A stretch of 64,000 nt of DNA from Colwellia sp. 1_MG-2023 (GCF_030546755.1 NZ_JAUOPE010000004.1:248001-312000); one strand, 5' to 3'. Positions 25,679 through 36,090 are shown, numbered from the stretch's first letter. Made by a program: numbers and translations. Notes: generated by a model from the letters alone, not told the origin.

Positions 25679-26494
25679 GTGTTACTTGGGTTAAGCCATC
25701 ATTGTTTTATCGTTACCGCTGTCAATCTTGATAGTCAAAAATCGGCGAAGTATTTTGTTAAATCTTTATCATTACATGCCTCTACAGAGCAAAACGAACG
25801 TTTAGTTGCTCAGTCTGCCGCCATATCAAACCTTTCGCCACAGGTTATTTATCATTGCAAAGAATGGTTAGTAACTGAATATATTGAGGGTTATTCGTTA
25901 TTTGAAAATCAATACACTATCGCCGAGAAAATAGCGGTAGCAATGAAATTATTACAAGATTTTCATCAGTTAGCGCCCATTGAGCAAGTTTCTTCACTTT
26001 CGTTACAGTCTCTCATTGAAGCGCAAATTAACGCCAATGTATTTTCAGATCAGCAAAAGTCCTTTTTGTTTCAGTTAAATCAAGATATTAATGACTTTAC
26101 ACAGGTAACAGAGCCGGTAGTTTGCCATGGTGATTTAAACTTCACGAATATCCTCATTGATAAACAATCGAAGGCTTGGTTAGTAGATTATGAATGCACA
26201 TCCATTGGCAGTGCAGAATACGATGTTGCGATGTTCATCGCGATTAATAATTTATCTAATTGCGACTTTTCCTATATTTTTGATTGTTATCAAGGTCAGA
26301 GTAAAAAGCCGTTAAATCATGCTTTAGTACACGCTTATTTAGCCTGTTGTTATTTAATAAATGGCTTATGGTATCAAGAGCATTCTCATAACATTATTGA
26401 TAATGACCAGTATATCGATCTTGCTTATCAACAATATAGCCAATTTGATCGACTAAAATTAAGCGATATAAAACTGGTTGAACAACTCCTTTAA
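25679..26494 (+). CDS. Thiamin kinase-like phosphotransferase
   Basis: An aminoglycoside-phosphotransferase/choline-kinase fold protein. The Brenner motif VCHGDLNFTNILID and the metal-binding WLVDYECTSIG are clear. It would phosphorylate imported thiamin. The annotated GTG start at 25679 is doubtful: the frame stays open upstream to 25568 and reads as plausible protein (CFDGYICAIERVLLGLSHHC), but I find no good ATG, so translation may start at a rare codon and be coupled to the transporter gene. Confidence 0.78.
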   Translation: MLLGLSHHCFIVTAVNLDSQKSAKYFVKSLSLHASTEQNERLVAQSAAISNLSPQVIYHCKEWLVTEYIEGYSLFENQYTIAEKIAVAMKLLQDFHQLAPIEQVSSLSLQSLIEAQINANVFSDQQKSFLFQLNQDINDFTQVTEPVVCHGDLNFTNILIDKQSKAWLVDYECTSIGSAEYDVAMFIAINNLSNCDFSYIFDCYQGQSKKPLNHALVHAYLACCYLINGLWYQEHSHNIIDNDQYIDLAYQQYSQFDRLKLSDIKLVEQLL

Positions 26495-26522
26495 CGGGTA
26501 AAAAAAGAAGATGGTTTAACAT

Positions 26523-26550
26523 AAAACGCCCACTTTACTGTGGGCGTTTT
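26523..26550. terminator. Rho-independent terminator
   Basis: 11-bp arms AAAACGCCCAC and GTGGGCGTTTT lie between the thiamin operon and the convergent efflux operon. It can work in both directions. Confidence 0.88.
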
Positions 26551-26590
26551 GTGTTAATAACTAACCATTTTGCTGATTAAATGCTGTTAC

Positions 26591-29500
26591 TTAAGCGGTA
26601 TCTGCAGAAAGTTCAGCATCAAATTGATGTGCTGTTGCTTTACCCATTTGCAATAAGCTAGGTAAGAAAATTAAGGTAAATACGGTACTTACGCTCATTC
26701 CACCGACAATAACCGCAGCAATACCTCGGTATAATTCTGCGCCTGCTCCAGGAATTAATAATAAAGGAAGCATTCCGCAGATACTGGTTAGCGTACTCAT
26801 TAGTATTGGTCTAAGTCGTAAGCGTACTGCTTGCTCTACGGCATCATGTCTTGATAAACCATCGTTCTCGCCAAGGCGTGTTTGATAAACAAGTAATATG
26901 GCATTATTTACCACAAGTCCGAGCAAAATAATAAACCCTATCATGGTTAATAAATCGAGCGGTTGGAAAATAATAATGTTGGTTACTTGTAACATCGCAA
27001 TGCCACCTACAGTTGCTAAGGGGATCGTTAATACTACGAGTAAACTGTCTTTAAACGAGCGAAATAGCGCTGACATGAGTAAATACAAAATGGCTAAAGC
27101 TAGTAAGAAGCTTTGACTCATATTTTGTAAGGCTTCGGTTAATGCTTCAGCAGAGCCGCGATAATTAATCGCACCTGTTTCAGGCAGTTGCTCTAAAATA
27201 GCTGGTTCTGCTTTTTCTTTGATTGCGTTAATAGCGTCTTCTAGGCTGATATTTTCTGGTGGTGTTACTTGTAAAGTAATGGTTCTTTTTCTATCTACAC
27301 GTCTAATAGAGCTAGGTCCTGCGGTTCTAACCACATCAACTAATTCGCCAACGGGTTGTACGCCAGCTTTAGGTGTAAATAATGGAATTGCTGCTAATTC
27401 TTCAGGAGATTCCCAATCCGTTGAACGTAAAATTACATTTAAGCGCTTTTGACCATTGAAAAAATCCCCCACATAAAGCCCTGTTCCCAAAGCTCGTGAT
27501 ATTGAAGATACTTGTTGTCTCGACCAACCCGACTCAGCAATACTGCGTTCATCAGGTACCATGCGTAATTCTGGCTCAGCAAGAGAAAGCCCAGGTGTCG
27601 GCCTAATTTGTGCACCAGGTAATGCTTGGCTTACCGCGCCAAAACCTACTTGTGCGGCTGTAAGTAATTGGTCAACTTCATTGCCTTGAATGTCTATGTC
27701 GATACGTCGGCCACCGCCAAGGTTGCCAAACAACTCTTCTTGTGAGGCAAAGGCGATCGTATCAGGAAACCCTGCTAATACTTCACTATTTATAATATTG
27801 ACAATGTCTTTGATGTGGTCTGAGTTTTCGGCTCGTCCACCCATAAAACCAAAATTACCAAAAAAGCCTAACCATGAATGTTCAATTTTAGGTTCTTTTT
27901 CTCCGGTTAAATAAGGCATCAATCGTTGATTAATTTCATCGCTCATTTCTACTCTTGCTGCTAAGTAACTTTGCCCCGGAGGTGGTAATAAAAAGGCGTT
28001 AAATGAATTTTGATTCCCTTTTGGAAGATAATCGATTTTAGGAAACATTAAATAACTGCCTAAAAACGAAAAGATCATTAAACCAAATACCCAAGCTGCG
28101 CGCTTTTTAGGGGTTGAAGTAATACGCATAATGCCGTTGGTGATATTCGTCCACCAATGATTGTGAGGATCTTCTGACGATACTTCACTTAATAATCGAC
28201 GTGCTGCCGTAGGTAATACCGTTACCGCTATTAAAAGCGAAGCGACAATAGCAACCGCAATCGTTATGGCTAAATCAGCGAAAAGTTGCCCCGATACTTC
28301 CTCCAAAAAGGCAATCGGTAAGAAAATAGCAACAGTAGTGGCCGTTGATGACAACAAGGCACCCCAGACTTGAGTTGTACCTTTTAACGATGCTTCATTG
28401 GGCTTAGCGCCATTTTCACGAAGACGAACGATATTTTCTAAAACGACAATGGCGGCATCAAGCACCATACCTACGGCAAAAGCTAAGCCAGCCATTGAAA
28501 TAATGTTCAATGTTCTGCCTGTGCTATGCATAATCACTAACGTGACGACCAGTGAAATTGGAATAGATAAGGCGACGATCAACGTGGCTTTAAATTTACG
28601 TAAAAACCACCACAAGACAATGATGGCCAAAATAATACCGAGAATTAAGTTGTTTTTAACAAGGCTCATTGAGCGACCAATGTAGATTGTTTCATCATAC
28701 ATTTGAATGATTTCTAATTGGGAGCGCTTGAGTGGGCCTTCGTTAAGCTCTTTAATTGCGGTTTTTAGGCCGTCCATTACTTGAATAACGTTGACGCCTT
28801 GCTCAGCTTGTACATTCATCGCAATGGCAGGTGAACCATCAAGCGTTAATACGCCTGTTCTGTCTGACAAGGCAAGGTCAACATTGGCGACATCTTTTAA
28901 TAAAATAGGTTGCCCATTTCGCCAATCTAGCACCATATTTTGTAGCTGCTCGACGCCATATTTTCCTGAAAAACGTAAAGTATATTTTCGACGGCCAATT
29001 TCGTTAAAGCCACCGGAAGCATCGGTATTATTCGTTAATGTGCTGGCAATAGCAGGAATATTAAGGCCAAGCGTCGCAGCTTTATAGGGATCAAAAGTAA
29101 TACGCAATTCTGTTGCTAATCCGCCAAAAGCATTTGTTTGTGAAACACCTTCAACGCGTTCTAGGCGGGTTTGTACCACTTCTTCTGTGTAATCTTGATA
29201 ACTTGCGATATCGTTGGTGTTGCCTTCGGTTGGTTTTAAGGCTAACCAAGCAATGGCTTCAAAATTACTGGCACCACCTACGGCAATTACCGGCTCTGTT
29301 GCATCAGGCGGATAATTAGGAACTTGATTTAATGCATTCATTACATCAATTAATGCCCGTTGTAAGTTCACACCGGTTTTGTATCTTAAGGTAATGCTAC
29401 CGCTACCTTGATTTGAGGTTGATTCTAGCAATTCAAGGTTTTGTAATCCTTTAAGTACATCTTCTTGACGTTCAATAATTTCTGCTTCTATTTCTTCAGG

Positions 29501-29665
29501 TGCAGCAGCGCGCCAACTTGTTGAAATAACAATTTGTGGCTTACTGATATCGGGCGTTAATTGAATAGGTAACTTAAATAGACTAATGGCGCCAAATAAG
29601 GTGATCAATAATACCGCGACGATCACCGCGGTTGGGTTTTTAAGTGAGGCTGAGGTGAGAGTCAT
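26591..29665 (-). CDS. RND efflux pump inner-membrane subunit (HAE1 type)
   Basis: A 1024-residue AcrB/MexB-like transporter. It has the N-terminal helix, a large periplasmic loop, helices with the proton-relay GLAFAVGMVLDAAIVVLEN motif, and a second repeat ending in IGFIILLGLVVNNAILLVYQ. Length is normal. It abuts the membrane-fusion protein gene (shared nucleotide at 29665) and forms a two-gene operon with it. No TolC-type gene is adjacent, so an outer-membrane channel must come from elsewhere. Confidence 0.92.
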   Translation of the reverse strand: MTLTSASLKNPTAVIVAVLLITLFGAISLFKLPIQLTPDISKPQIVISTSWRAAAPEEIEAEIIERQEDVLKGLQNLELLESTSNQGSGSITLRYKTGVNLQRALIDVMNALNQVPNYPPDATEPVIAVGGASNFEAIAWLALKPTEGNTNDIASYQDYTEEVVQTRLERVEGVSQTNAFGGLATELRITFDPYKAATLGLNIPAIASTLTNNTDASGGFNEIGRRKYTLRFSGKYGVEQLQNMVLDWRNGQPILLKDVANVDLALSDRTGVLTLDGSPAIAMNVQAEQGVNVIQVMDGLKTAIKELNEGPLKRSQLEIIQMYDETIYIGRSMSLVKNNLILGIILAIIVLWWFLRKFKATLIVALSIPISLVVTLVIMHSTGRTLNIISMAGLAFAVGMVLDAAIVVLENIVRLRENGAKPNEASLKGTTQVWGALLSSTATTVAIFLPIAFLEEVSGQLFADLAITIAVAIVASLLIAVTVLPTAARRLLSEVSSEDPHNHWWTNITNGIMRITSTPKKRAAWVFGLMIFSFLGSYLMFPKIDYLPKGNQNSFNAFLLPPPGQSYLAARVEMSDEINQRLMPYLTGEKEPKIEHSWLGFFGNFGFMGGRAENSDHIKDIVNIINSEVLAGFPDTIAFASQEELFGNLGGGRRIDIDIQGNEVDQLLTAAQVGFGAVSQALPGAQIRPTPGLSLAEPELRMVPDERSIAESGWSRQQVSSISRALGTGLYVGDFFNGQKRLNVILRSTDWESPEELAAIPLFTPKAGVQPVGELVDVVRTAGPSSIRRVDRKRTITLQVTPPENISLEDAINAIKEKAEPAILEQLPETGAINYRGSAEALTEALQNMSQSFLLALAILYLLMSALFRSFKDSLLVVLTIPLATVGGIAMLQVTNIIIFQPLDLLTMIGFIILLGLVVNNAILLVYQTRLGENDGLSRHDAVEQAVRLRLRPILMSTLTSICGMLPLLLIPGAGAELYRGIAAVIVGGMSVSTVFTLIFLPSLLQMGKATAHQFDAELSADTA

Positions 29666-30759
29666 TACTTAGTTCCCATGGCCGATTTTCCAGAGATCAG
29701 CTTATCGTTATTGGTTTTAATATTAACAGTTTGTCCTGCTCTTAAACGTTCTGCCCCTCGAATCACAACTTGATCGCCGGCTTGAATATCACCAATCACT
29801 TCAATGAGATCACCTTCGCTAATACCTACGGTCACATTCACTTGTTTGGCTTTGTTTTCAGTATCAATGATAAAAATACTCATGGTATCGCGTCGTAACA
29901 CTAAGGCATCGCGATGTGTTGCTAGTACTTGTTTGCTATTTCCTGTTGCAACTGCCGCTTTTATATCTAAGCCAATTGGCCAGTCAAAAGGTGACATATC
30001 AAGGCGTACTTCCATTAAATGCGAACGAGAGTCAGCAACAGGAATAATGGCTTTGATATCTGCTCTTCCTTCGCCCAGTGGTGATTTAATGGCAAGTTGT
30101 TTACTTTCTTTTAAAAAACGATAGGCAGTTAATGGCGCAAATAAAGATGCTTCAACATTGGCGGTTTCTACTAAACGAATAATCGCATTGCCGTTGTTTA
30201 CATATTCGCCTTGGTTACTTAAACGTTCAGCAACAATGCCATCAAAAGGTGCTTTTAGCTTTGTGTAAGTAATATCTTGTGCAATTTGTTCAAGTTTAGC
30301 CTTTGCCGCTGCTGCATTAGCTTTTGCAATATTTAGATTTGAAATGGCTTCTTCTAATTCTTTTTCAGAAATCAGCTTTTTTTCTACTAAGGTTTTTTTT
30401 CTTGTTACTTCTGCAGCTTCAAACGTTAGTTTTGCTTGGGCATTGGCAACCAGGGCATCGGCTTCATCGTATTTTAATTTAAGCGTTCGGTCATCAAGCT
30501 CGGCAATGACTTGGTTTTTTTTTACTTTACTACCAAGGCTAGCTAAGCTAATTAATCGACCTGAAACATCGGCGGCAATTTGTGAATTATTACGACTGAC
30601 GACACTTCCTGATACCCAAGCGACGGGAGACAAAGTCGTGTTTTGAATACTTGTTACATTAACATTGGCCGGTGGTCCTTGCTGGGCATTAGCAGCAAAA
30701 GCGATAAAACTGATCAGAGAAAATGTTCTAATGAATGCGCTGAAATGAAGAGGTTTCAT
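29665..30759 (-). CDS. RND efflux membrane-fusion protein
   Basis: A 364-residue HlyD/AcrA-like periplasmic adaptor. It has a signal peptide (to about ANAQ), a lipoyl half-motif with VSGRLISLASLGSKVKKNQV, an alpha-helical hairpin (~95-150), then KLKAPFDGIVAERLSNQGEY and a beta-barrel. It is the first gene of the efflux operon. No local regulator is present. Confidence 0.9.
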   Translation of the reverse strand: MKPLHFSAFIRTFSLISFIAFAANAQQGPPANVNVTSIQNTTLSPVAWVSGSVVSRNNSQIAADVSGRLISLASLGSKVKKNQVIAELDDRTLKLKYDEADALVANAQAKLTFEAAEVTRKKTLVEKKLISEKELEEAISNLNIAKANAAAAKAKLEQIAQDITYTKLKAPFDGIVAERLSNQGEYVNNGNAIIRLVETANVEASLFAPLTAYRFLKESKQLAIKSPLGEGRADIKAIIPVADSRSHLMEVRLDMSPFDWPIGLDIKAAVATGNSKQVLATHRDALVLRRDTMSIFIIDTENKAKQVNVTVGISEGDLIEVIGDIQAGDQVVIRGAERLRAGQTVNIKTNNDKLISGKSAMGTK

Positions 30760-31109
30760 ATTATCTAAAATACCTTGTAAAATTTAACATAGCTAAGTGT
30801 ATGCTAACTTTGTGAAAATTCCTGTTTAACTTAACGGAAATAAACCGATAAATTGTCAGATTTTGTTTCAATTAAGTTTGATTAATTCAATAAATTTAAA
30901 TACTTGAACTTAAAACTCAAGCGATAATCGATATTAAGAGCTAAATATCAGTTGAGTTACTGATAGTAACGATGTCATTAAGTATATCAGGCGTCTTACA
31001 CTCTAGGAACTATCACTTTGTTTGTGAATGCTTTCATTGGTATTTTTATGATAATGTATATTGCAACTCGCCATTTATCATTGCTTCATACAGCAATATT
31101 AGGAAAATA
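30760..31109. other. Intergenic region between divergent efflux and peroxidase genes
   Basis: An AT-rich 350-bp divergent promoter region. An in-frame upstream extension of the peroxidase to 30972 exists but looks spurious. No operator or RNA was identified. Confidence 0.4.
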
Positions 31110-31673
31110 ATGAAATATTTACCGTTACTTATAATCATTTGGTTAAGCTCATCAGTAATGATGCCAGTTAAGGCCAACGAACTTAATAATAACTGTCCTG
31201 ATTACCTTAATGTCACTAAACAAAAATTACATTCAAGTAAAACGGTAAATTTATGTGAACTAACGCAAGGGAAACCAGTTTTGATTGTCAATACGGCGAG
31301 CAATTGTGGATTCACGCCTCACTTTAAACAATTAGAAGCAATTCATAAAAAATATCAGTCACAAGGTTTAGTGGTGATAGGGTTTCCGTCAGATGATTTC
31401 TTTCAAGAAGAAGATAACGAAAAAGATACCGCGAAAATTTGTTATGTAAATTATGGCGTGACTTTTACTATGCTGTCGACGAGCGCAGTAAGAGGTAGCG
31501 ATGTAAATAGTGTATTTAAATTTTTAGGCGATAAGTCAACTTCACCAAAATGGAATTTCTATAAATATTTAGTGGATGGCAAAGGCAATAAAGTACAGTC
31601 ATTTAGCCCTAAAACCGCTCCCGATGATGCTGAGTTTGTACAAGCAATAGAAACATTATTAACACAATCATGA
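31110..31673 (+). CDS. Exported glutathione peroxidase family protein
   Basis: A ~187-residue protein starting at ATG 31110, preceded by AGGAAAATA. It has an N-terminal signal peptide (hydrophobic residues 4-18, cleavage near VKANE), so it is periplasmic. The peroxidatic Cys is in NTASNCGFTPHF, and the WNFYKYLVD motif supplies the Trp/Asn. The usual FPCNQFGxQEP loop is altered to FPSDDFFQEED, removing the usual loop Cys. It would reduce peroxides using a thiol or thioredoxin donor. It ends in TGA and overlaps the next gene. Confidence 0.82.
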   Translation: MKYLPLLIIIWLSSSVMMPVKANELNNNCPDYLNVTKQKLHSSKTVNLCELTQGKPVLIVNTASNCGFTPHFKQLEAIHKKYQSQGLVVIGFPSDDFFQEEDNEKDTAKICYVNYGVTFTMLSTSAVRGSDVNSVFKFLGDKSTSPKWNFYKYLVDGKGNKVQSFSPKTAPDDAEFVQAIETLLTQS

Positions 31674-32761
31674 TGAATATTTACCGCCCAATTAGTTTAG
31701 TTTTTATTTCGCTCAGTTTTTCTATTCATGCGGAATTTGTTTTACAAAAAAGCCCTGAAATTGATGGCGAAATCTCTGTCAATACGGCTAACTTATGTGA
31801 TGTCGCTGATAACACTAAACGCTATATCGAATTGTTTCCTCAAGATACATTTGCGGTACATTCAGGTGAAGTGATTGAGGGGGTAAGTTTAACACGTGTT
31901 GTAAAGACCTTAGATTTTTTATGTCAATCACCCGAGAATCGCTCATTTACGCGTGAGTATTTATTACAACATTTTGACTTTTATCGTTGGTTGCCTGACA
32001 AAAAACAAGCTCATCAACTCGCCGAACAAAGTAAGAATGCGGTAAAAAAACGCTTATTAAATAATATCCCTGAGCAGCAAATATTTATTACGAAATACTA
32101 TACGAAACTATTAAATGCCAGTGAAAAACCAACGGCTCAATTTAATCAAGCACTATATGCTTTACCTGCTGATGAACAAGGAATGTCGTTGGTTGAGGCT
32201 GAAAAAAACAAGCAAGCGTTAACGCGATATCAGTTAACGCGGCAACAAATTATCAATGGTGCTTTGTTGGATAACAATCTTGCTCAACCTCTCATTTGGT
32301 TAACGGAAGAAGCCTTGCATGATGTATTGTTGCAGGGAACTGGAGTTGTCGAAATTAATGGAAAGAGACGTTATTTTAATGTTCATCGTAATAATGGTAT
32401 TGCTTATGATTATACGCGTGGTAAACGTGAACAAGCACGTTACTGGTACTTTGCCGAGGTGCCAAGTATTTTAGGGTACGGTAAAACGCTCGCCGATAAA
32501 ATTTCTATCAAGCCTGATGTGACATTTGCTGGCAATGTTAAACAATTAGGTTTAGGCAAATTATTTTTAATTAATTATCAAGTGGATGGTAAGCCAGTGA
32601 ATAATATGGGGGTGCTAGCTGATCAAGGCGGAGCATTCGATAATAATTTATTTCAATTAGATTTTCTTAAAGGCAGTTATTACGGTTGGAAAGATTATTA
32701 TCAAGCCAATAAACATTTACCTGATTATGCGAACACATGGTTAATGTTAAAAAAGCAGTGA
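31670..32761 (+). CDS. Putative MltA-like murein transglycosylase
   Basis: A 363-residue exported protein (signal peptide to about IHA-E). The C-terminal part (YFAEVPSILGYGKTLADKIS, then MGVLADQGGAFDNNLFQLDF) resembles the 3D/double-psi barrel region of MltA-type enzymes, which cleave peptidoglycan. The N-terminal half is Gln-rich and unassigned. Translationally coupled to the peroxidase. The call is tentative. It ends in TGA with no backup TAA/TAG nearby. Confidence 0.5.
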   Translation: MMNIYRPISLVFISLSFSIHAEFVLQKSPEIDGEISVNTANLCDVADNTKRYIELFPQDTFAVHSGEVIEGVSLTRVVKTLDFLCQSPENRSFTREYLLQHFDFYRWLPDKKQAHQLAEQSKNAVKKRLLNNIPEQQIFITKYYTKLLNASEKPTAQFNQALYALPADEQGMSLVEAEKNKQALTRYQLTRQQIINGALLDNNLAQPLIWLTEEALHDVLLQGTGVVEINGKRRYFNVHRNNGIAYDYTRGKREQARYWYFAEVPSILGYGKTLADKISIKPDVTFAGNVKQLGLGKLFLINYQVDGKPVNNMGVLADQGGAFDNNLFQLDFLKGSYYGWKDYYQANKHLPDYANTWLMLKKQ

Positions 32762-32849
32762 TCATTTTGACTGATGTTCGTTGATTGTTCGTTTTACTAA
32801 GAAACCGTTTAAACGAATAATCAAGAAATAAAAAATCAGCGAAATTGAG

Positions 32850-34820
32850 TTATACGTTAGCGTTAACCGCTTTTAGTTCAGTGACTTTATCTACTTGTTT
32901 ATCTTCTATTTCCGACGATGAAACTTGTGTGCTTTCAGTTTCTTTGTTGCTTGGCTTTGCATTGGGCTCTGGATTATAAGCTAACGGCGCATCCAGTAAG
33001 ATTTGTCGTAGCCTGTCAGTATCTTCAGCACGCATCGCATCGTTAATATTATTGAGAATCACATTCACGTCAGGCCAACAAAGAAAGCGTTCATTGGCGG
33101 TTAAAATGCGCTCATGACGTGTTGGTTGTGCATGATCATCAATGAGTAACTCTTCATATAGCTTTTCGCCTGGACGCAAGCCACTATATTTTAATTCAAT
33201 ATCACCGTCAGGGTTTGCCTCATCTTTTACGGTAAGTCCCATTAAGTGGGTCATATTGATCGCAAGATCAACAATTTTAACCGGATCACCCATGTCTAAA
33301 ACAAATACATCACCGCCTTTACCCATAGCACCTGCTTGTATTACTAACTGTGCAGCTTCTGGAATGGTCATAAAATAGCGAATAATATCGGGATGAGTAA
33401 TGGTGATCGGGCCACCGGCTTTTATTTGACGTTTAAATAAAGGCACAACTGAGCCCGAAGAGCCCAGCACATTGCCAAAGCGCACCATTACAAAACGTGT
33501 GTTGTGATCACGAGGCGCTAAAGATTGTAAAACTAATTCGGCAAGACGTTTTGTGGCGCCCATCACATTCGTTGGTCTGACGGCTTTATCGGTTGAAATA
33601 AGGACGAAAGTTTCTACTTCACAAAAAATAGCCGCTTGAGCAATTTCATATGTACCTAGGACATTGTTAGAAATACCAGCGATAACATTGCTTTCAACTA
33701 AAGGCACATGCTTATAAGCAGCAGCGTGATAAATAGTTTGTACATTTTGGGTATGAAAAATAGTGGTCATCAGCATACCATTTTGCACATTACCGATAAG
33801 GGGCACGAGTGGTATGTCACTGTCAATTTCACGAAGATAAACTGTCAGCTCTTGATTGATTTCATACAGAAAGGCTTCACTAACATCTAATAACACTAAT
33901 TTTGTTGGCTTTTGATGAATAATTTGACGGCACAATTCTTTACCAATAGAGCCACCTGCGCCGGAAACCATCACAACTTTGCCACAGATATTTTCAGATA
34001 ATAATTCAGGAATAGGCGCGACAGGCTCTCGGCCTAATAATTCATCGACAGAAACTTCACGCAGTTGATCAATTTTTCGTTTTCCTGAAACGATGTCAGC
34101 CATGTTGGGAATAGTTAACAATTCAAGCGCGTAGGGCTCAATAGAAGAAACGATTTCTTTCATCCGAGTTTGGGTTACTTTATCAACTGCGATCAGTACT
34201 TTGTATTGACCAAAACGTTTGACGAGTTTGCCAATATCTTTCACAGGATGAATATTAATGCCGGCTAACTCTCTACCATGATATCGACTTTTTTGATCGA
34301 TAAAGGCTAATGGTTGATATTGGTTACCTAAAGCAAGGGTATTGGCAAGTTGTCGACCAGTACTGCCGGCACCATAAATAACGACACCTTCTTTTTCATC
34401 AAACCATTTTTCACCGGTAATGATACCAAATGATGCTCTGGCACCAGCAATTAAAAAACTAGCAACGGCAAAAAATACAATAGGAACAGAGCGAGGAACA
34501 AAGGCATCAAATGCATACCCAGCCAAAACGAAAACCACACTAGCAACCGCCACTAATGCAATCACTTTCATGGTTGATTTTGCGTTGAAATAACGAATGA
34601 CTGAGCGGTATGTGCCTGAAAAATAAAGTAAAGCGATTGTGCAGAGGGTAACAGTAATAAAAACCGATACTTCGGCTTGTGAGACATCAAAATTTGACAC
34701 GCCTAAACGCAAGAAATATGCGAGGAAAAATGCAAATCCTACGGCAAAAGCGTCATAAGTTAATGCAATTAATAGTTTTGCTGAGCTAGGTATTAAGTCT
34801 ATTTTTCTGATCATCTGCAA
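32850..34820 (-). CDS. pglF: UDP-GlcNAc 4,6-dehydratase (PglF/WbpM-like)
   Basis: A 656-residue membrane-bound nucleotide-sugar dehydratase. It has four N-terminal membrane helices, a first nucleotide-binding fold (VIYGAGSTGRQLANTL), then the catalytic SDR domain with VSGAGGSIGKELCRQI and the STDKAVRPTNVMGATKR active-site segment. It catalyses the first step to UDP-bacillosamine-type sugars. It is the last gene of the polysaccharide operon; pglE, pglD and pglC homologues lie upstream. Confidence 0.9.
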   Translation of the reverse strand: MQMIRKIDLIPSSAKLLIALTYDAFAVGFAFFLAYFLRLGVSNFDVSQAEVSVFITVTLCTIALLYFSGTYRSVIRYFNAKSTMKVIALVAVASVVFVLAGYAFDAFVPRSVPIVFFAVASFLIAGARASFGIITGEKWFDEKEGVVIYGAGSTGRQLANTLALGNQYQPLAFIDQKSRYHGRELAGINIHPVKDIGKLVKRFGQYKVLIAVDKVTQTRMKEIVSSIEPYALELLTIPNMADIVSGKRKIDQLREVSVDELLGREPVAPIPELLSENICGKVVMVSGAGGSIGKELCRQIIHQKPTKLVLLDVSEAFLYEINQELTVYLREIDSDIPLVPLIGNVQNGMLMTTIFHTQNVQTIYHAAAYKHVPLVESNVIAGISNNVLGTYEIAQAAIFCEVETFVLISTDKAVRPTNVMGATKRLAELVLQSLAPRDHNTRFVMVRFGNVLGSSGSVVPLFKRQIKAGGPITITHPDIIRYFMTIPEAAQLVIQAGAMGKGGDVFVLDMGDPVKIVDLAINMTHLMGLTVKDEANPDGDIELKYSGLRPGEKLYEELLIDDHAQPTRHERILTANERFLCWPDVNVILNNINDAMRAEDTDRLRQILLDAPLAYNPEPNAKPSNKETESTQVSSSEIEDKQVDKVTELKAVNANV

Positions 34821-34905
34821 TCGCCTTCAGATCTAAAGCTTTAAATTATTCATTTTTTATGAATTATTGTTATTTTGATTTTTATTATTTTTCTATCATA
34901 ACAGG

Positions 34906-36090
34906 TTATTTTAACGTGTCTGCTACTTTTGTAAATATTTCGTTAATTGCCTGACAGGTTGATGCTACTTCTTGTTCGGTTAATGTTGGGTGTACTAAAA
35001 ACATTAAGCTTGTTTCACCTAATTGCTTGGCATTTTCTAGAGGTTGCTTAGGCTTGAAACTTGTTTTTTCAAACGCTTTTTCTAAATAAACTTCTGAGCA
35101 GCTGCCTGAATAACAAGGAATTTTAATTTCGTTAAAAGCCTCTATAATGCTATCTCTTGACCAAGGGCCAGGTAATTTTTCAGGCTTAATAAATACATAA
35201 CATTTATAAAATGCATGTTCGATATAGTCAGGAATTTCAGGAACATCAATAAAATCAAAAGCTTTACAAGTATTTAGTACTTTATCAGCATAGTTAGTTC
35301 GAGTTTGATGCCATTGTGGCATTCGAGCGGTTTGTATTCTGCCAATTGCTGATTGCATTTCAGTTAAGCGCCAATTGGTACCAAAAGATTCATGTAACCA
35401 ACGATATCCAGGGGGATGTTCTTTTTCATAAACAGCAGCATAAGATTTTCCATGATCTTTAAATGCCCAGGCTTTTCGCCATAATTGTTCATTATTGGTG
35501 GTCAGCATGCCTCCTTCACCGCCGGTGGTCATGATTTTATCTTGGCAAAATGACCACGCGCCAATATCACCAATACTACCGACTGAACGTCCTTTATACT
35601 TAGCACCATGCGCTTGTGCGCAATCTTCAATAACAAAAATGTTATGCGTTTTTGCTAACGCCATTATCTCGTCCATTTCACAGGGCCAACCCGCTAAATG
35701 GACACATATAACCGCTTTAGTGTTATCGGTTAATACCGCGGCAATGGATTGAGCGGTAATATTCTGAGAGTTAAGATCTATGTCTGCAAAAACTGGTGTC
35801 GCTCCCGCATTGACGATACAACTGATAGAAGCGATAAAAGTGCGAGAAGTCACAATGACTTCATCGCCTTGACCGATATTTAAACTTTGTAATGCCAAAT
35901 CAAGTGCCAGTGTGCCGTTAGCTACAGCAACGGCGTATTGGCAATCAGTAAAAGCGGCGAATTCTTTTTCAAAATTTCGCCCTTCGTCGCCGGTCCAATA
36001 ATTTACTTTATTAGAGCTAAGCACTTTACTGACTGCCGATATTTCTTCTTCAGAAAAACTGGGCCAAGGAGAAAAGGGTGTATTTAACAT
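34906..36090 (-). CDS. pglE: UDP-4-amino-sugar aminotransferase (PglE-like)
   Basis: A 394-residue DegT/DnrJ family PLP aminotransferase. The active-site region includes VIEDCAQAHGAKYKGRSVGS and GAWSFCQDKIMTTGGEGG, in which the PLP Lys (QDK) is visible. Together with the dehydratase it makes the 4-amino sugar. It lies 8 bp from the acetyltransferase gene. Confidence 0.88.
   Translation of the reverse strand: MLNTPFSPWPSFSEEEISAVSKVLSSNKVNYWTGDEGRNFEKEFAAFTDCQYAVAVANGTLALDLALQSLNIGQGDEVIVTSRTFIASISCIVNAGATPVFADIDLNSQNITAQSIAAVLTDNTKAVICVHLAGWPCEMDEIMALAKTHNIFVIEDCAQAHGAKYKGRSVGSIGDIGAWSFCQDKIMTTGGEGGMLTTNNEQLWRKAWAFKDHGKSYAAVYEKEHPPGYRWLHESFGTNWRLTEMQSAIGRIQTARMPQWHQTRTNYADKVLNTCKAFDFIDVPEIPDYIEHAFYKCYVFIKPEKLPGPWSRDSIIEAFNEIKIPCYSGSCSEVYLEKAFEKTSFKPKQPLENAKQLGETSLMFLVHPTLTEQEVASTCQAINEIFTKVADTLK

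Noticed and set aside
26898-29319. Plus-strand open frames inside the RND pump gene
   Set aside because: They are antisense shadows of a well-supported 1024-residue transporter.
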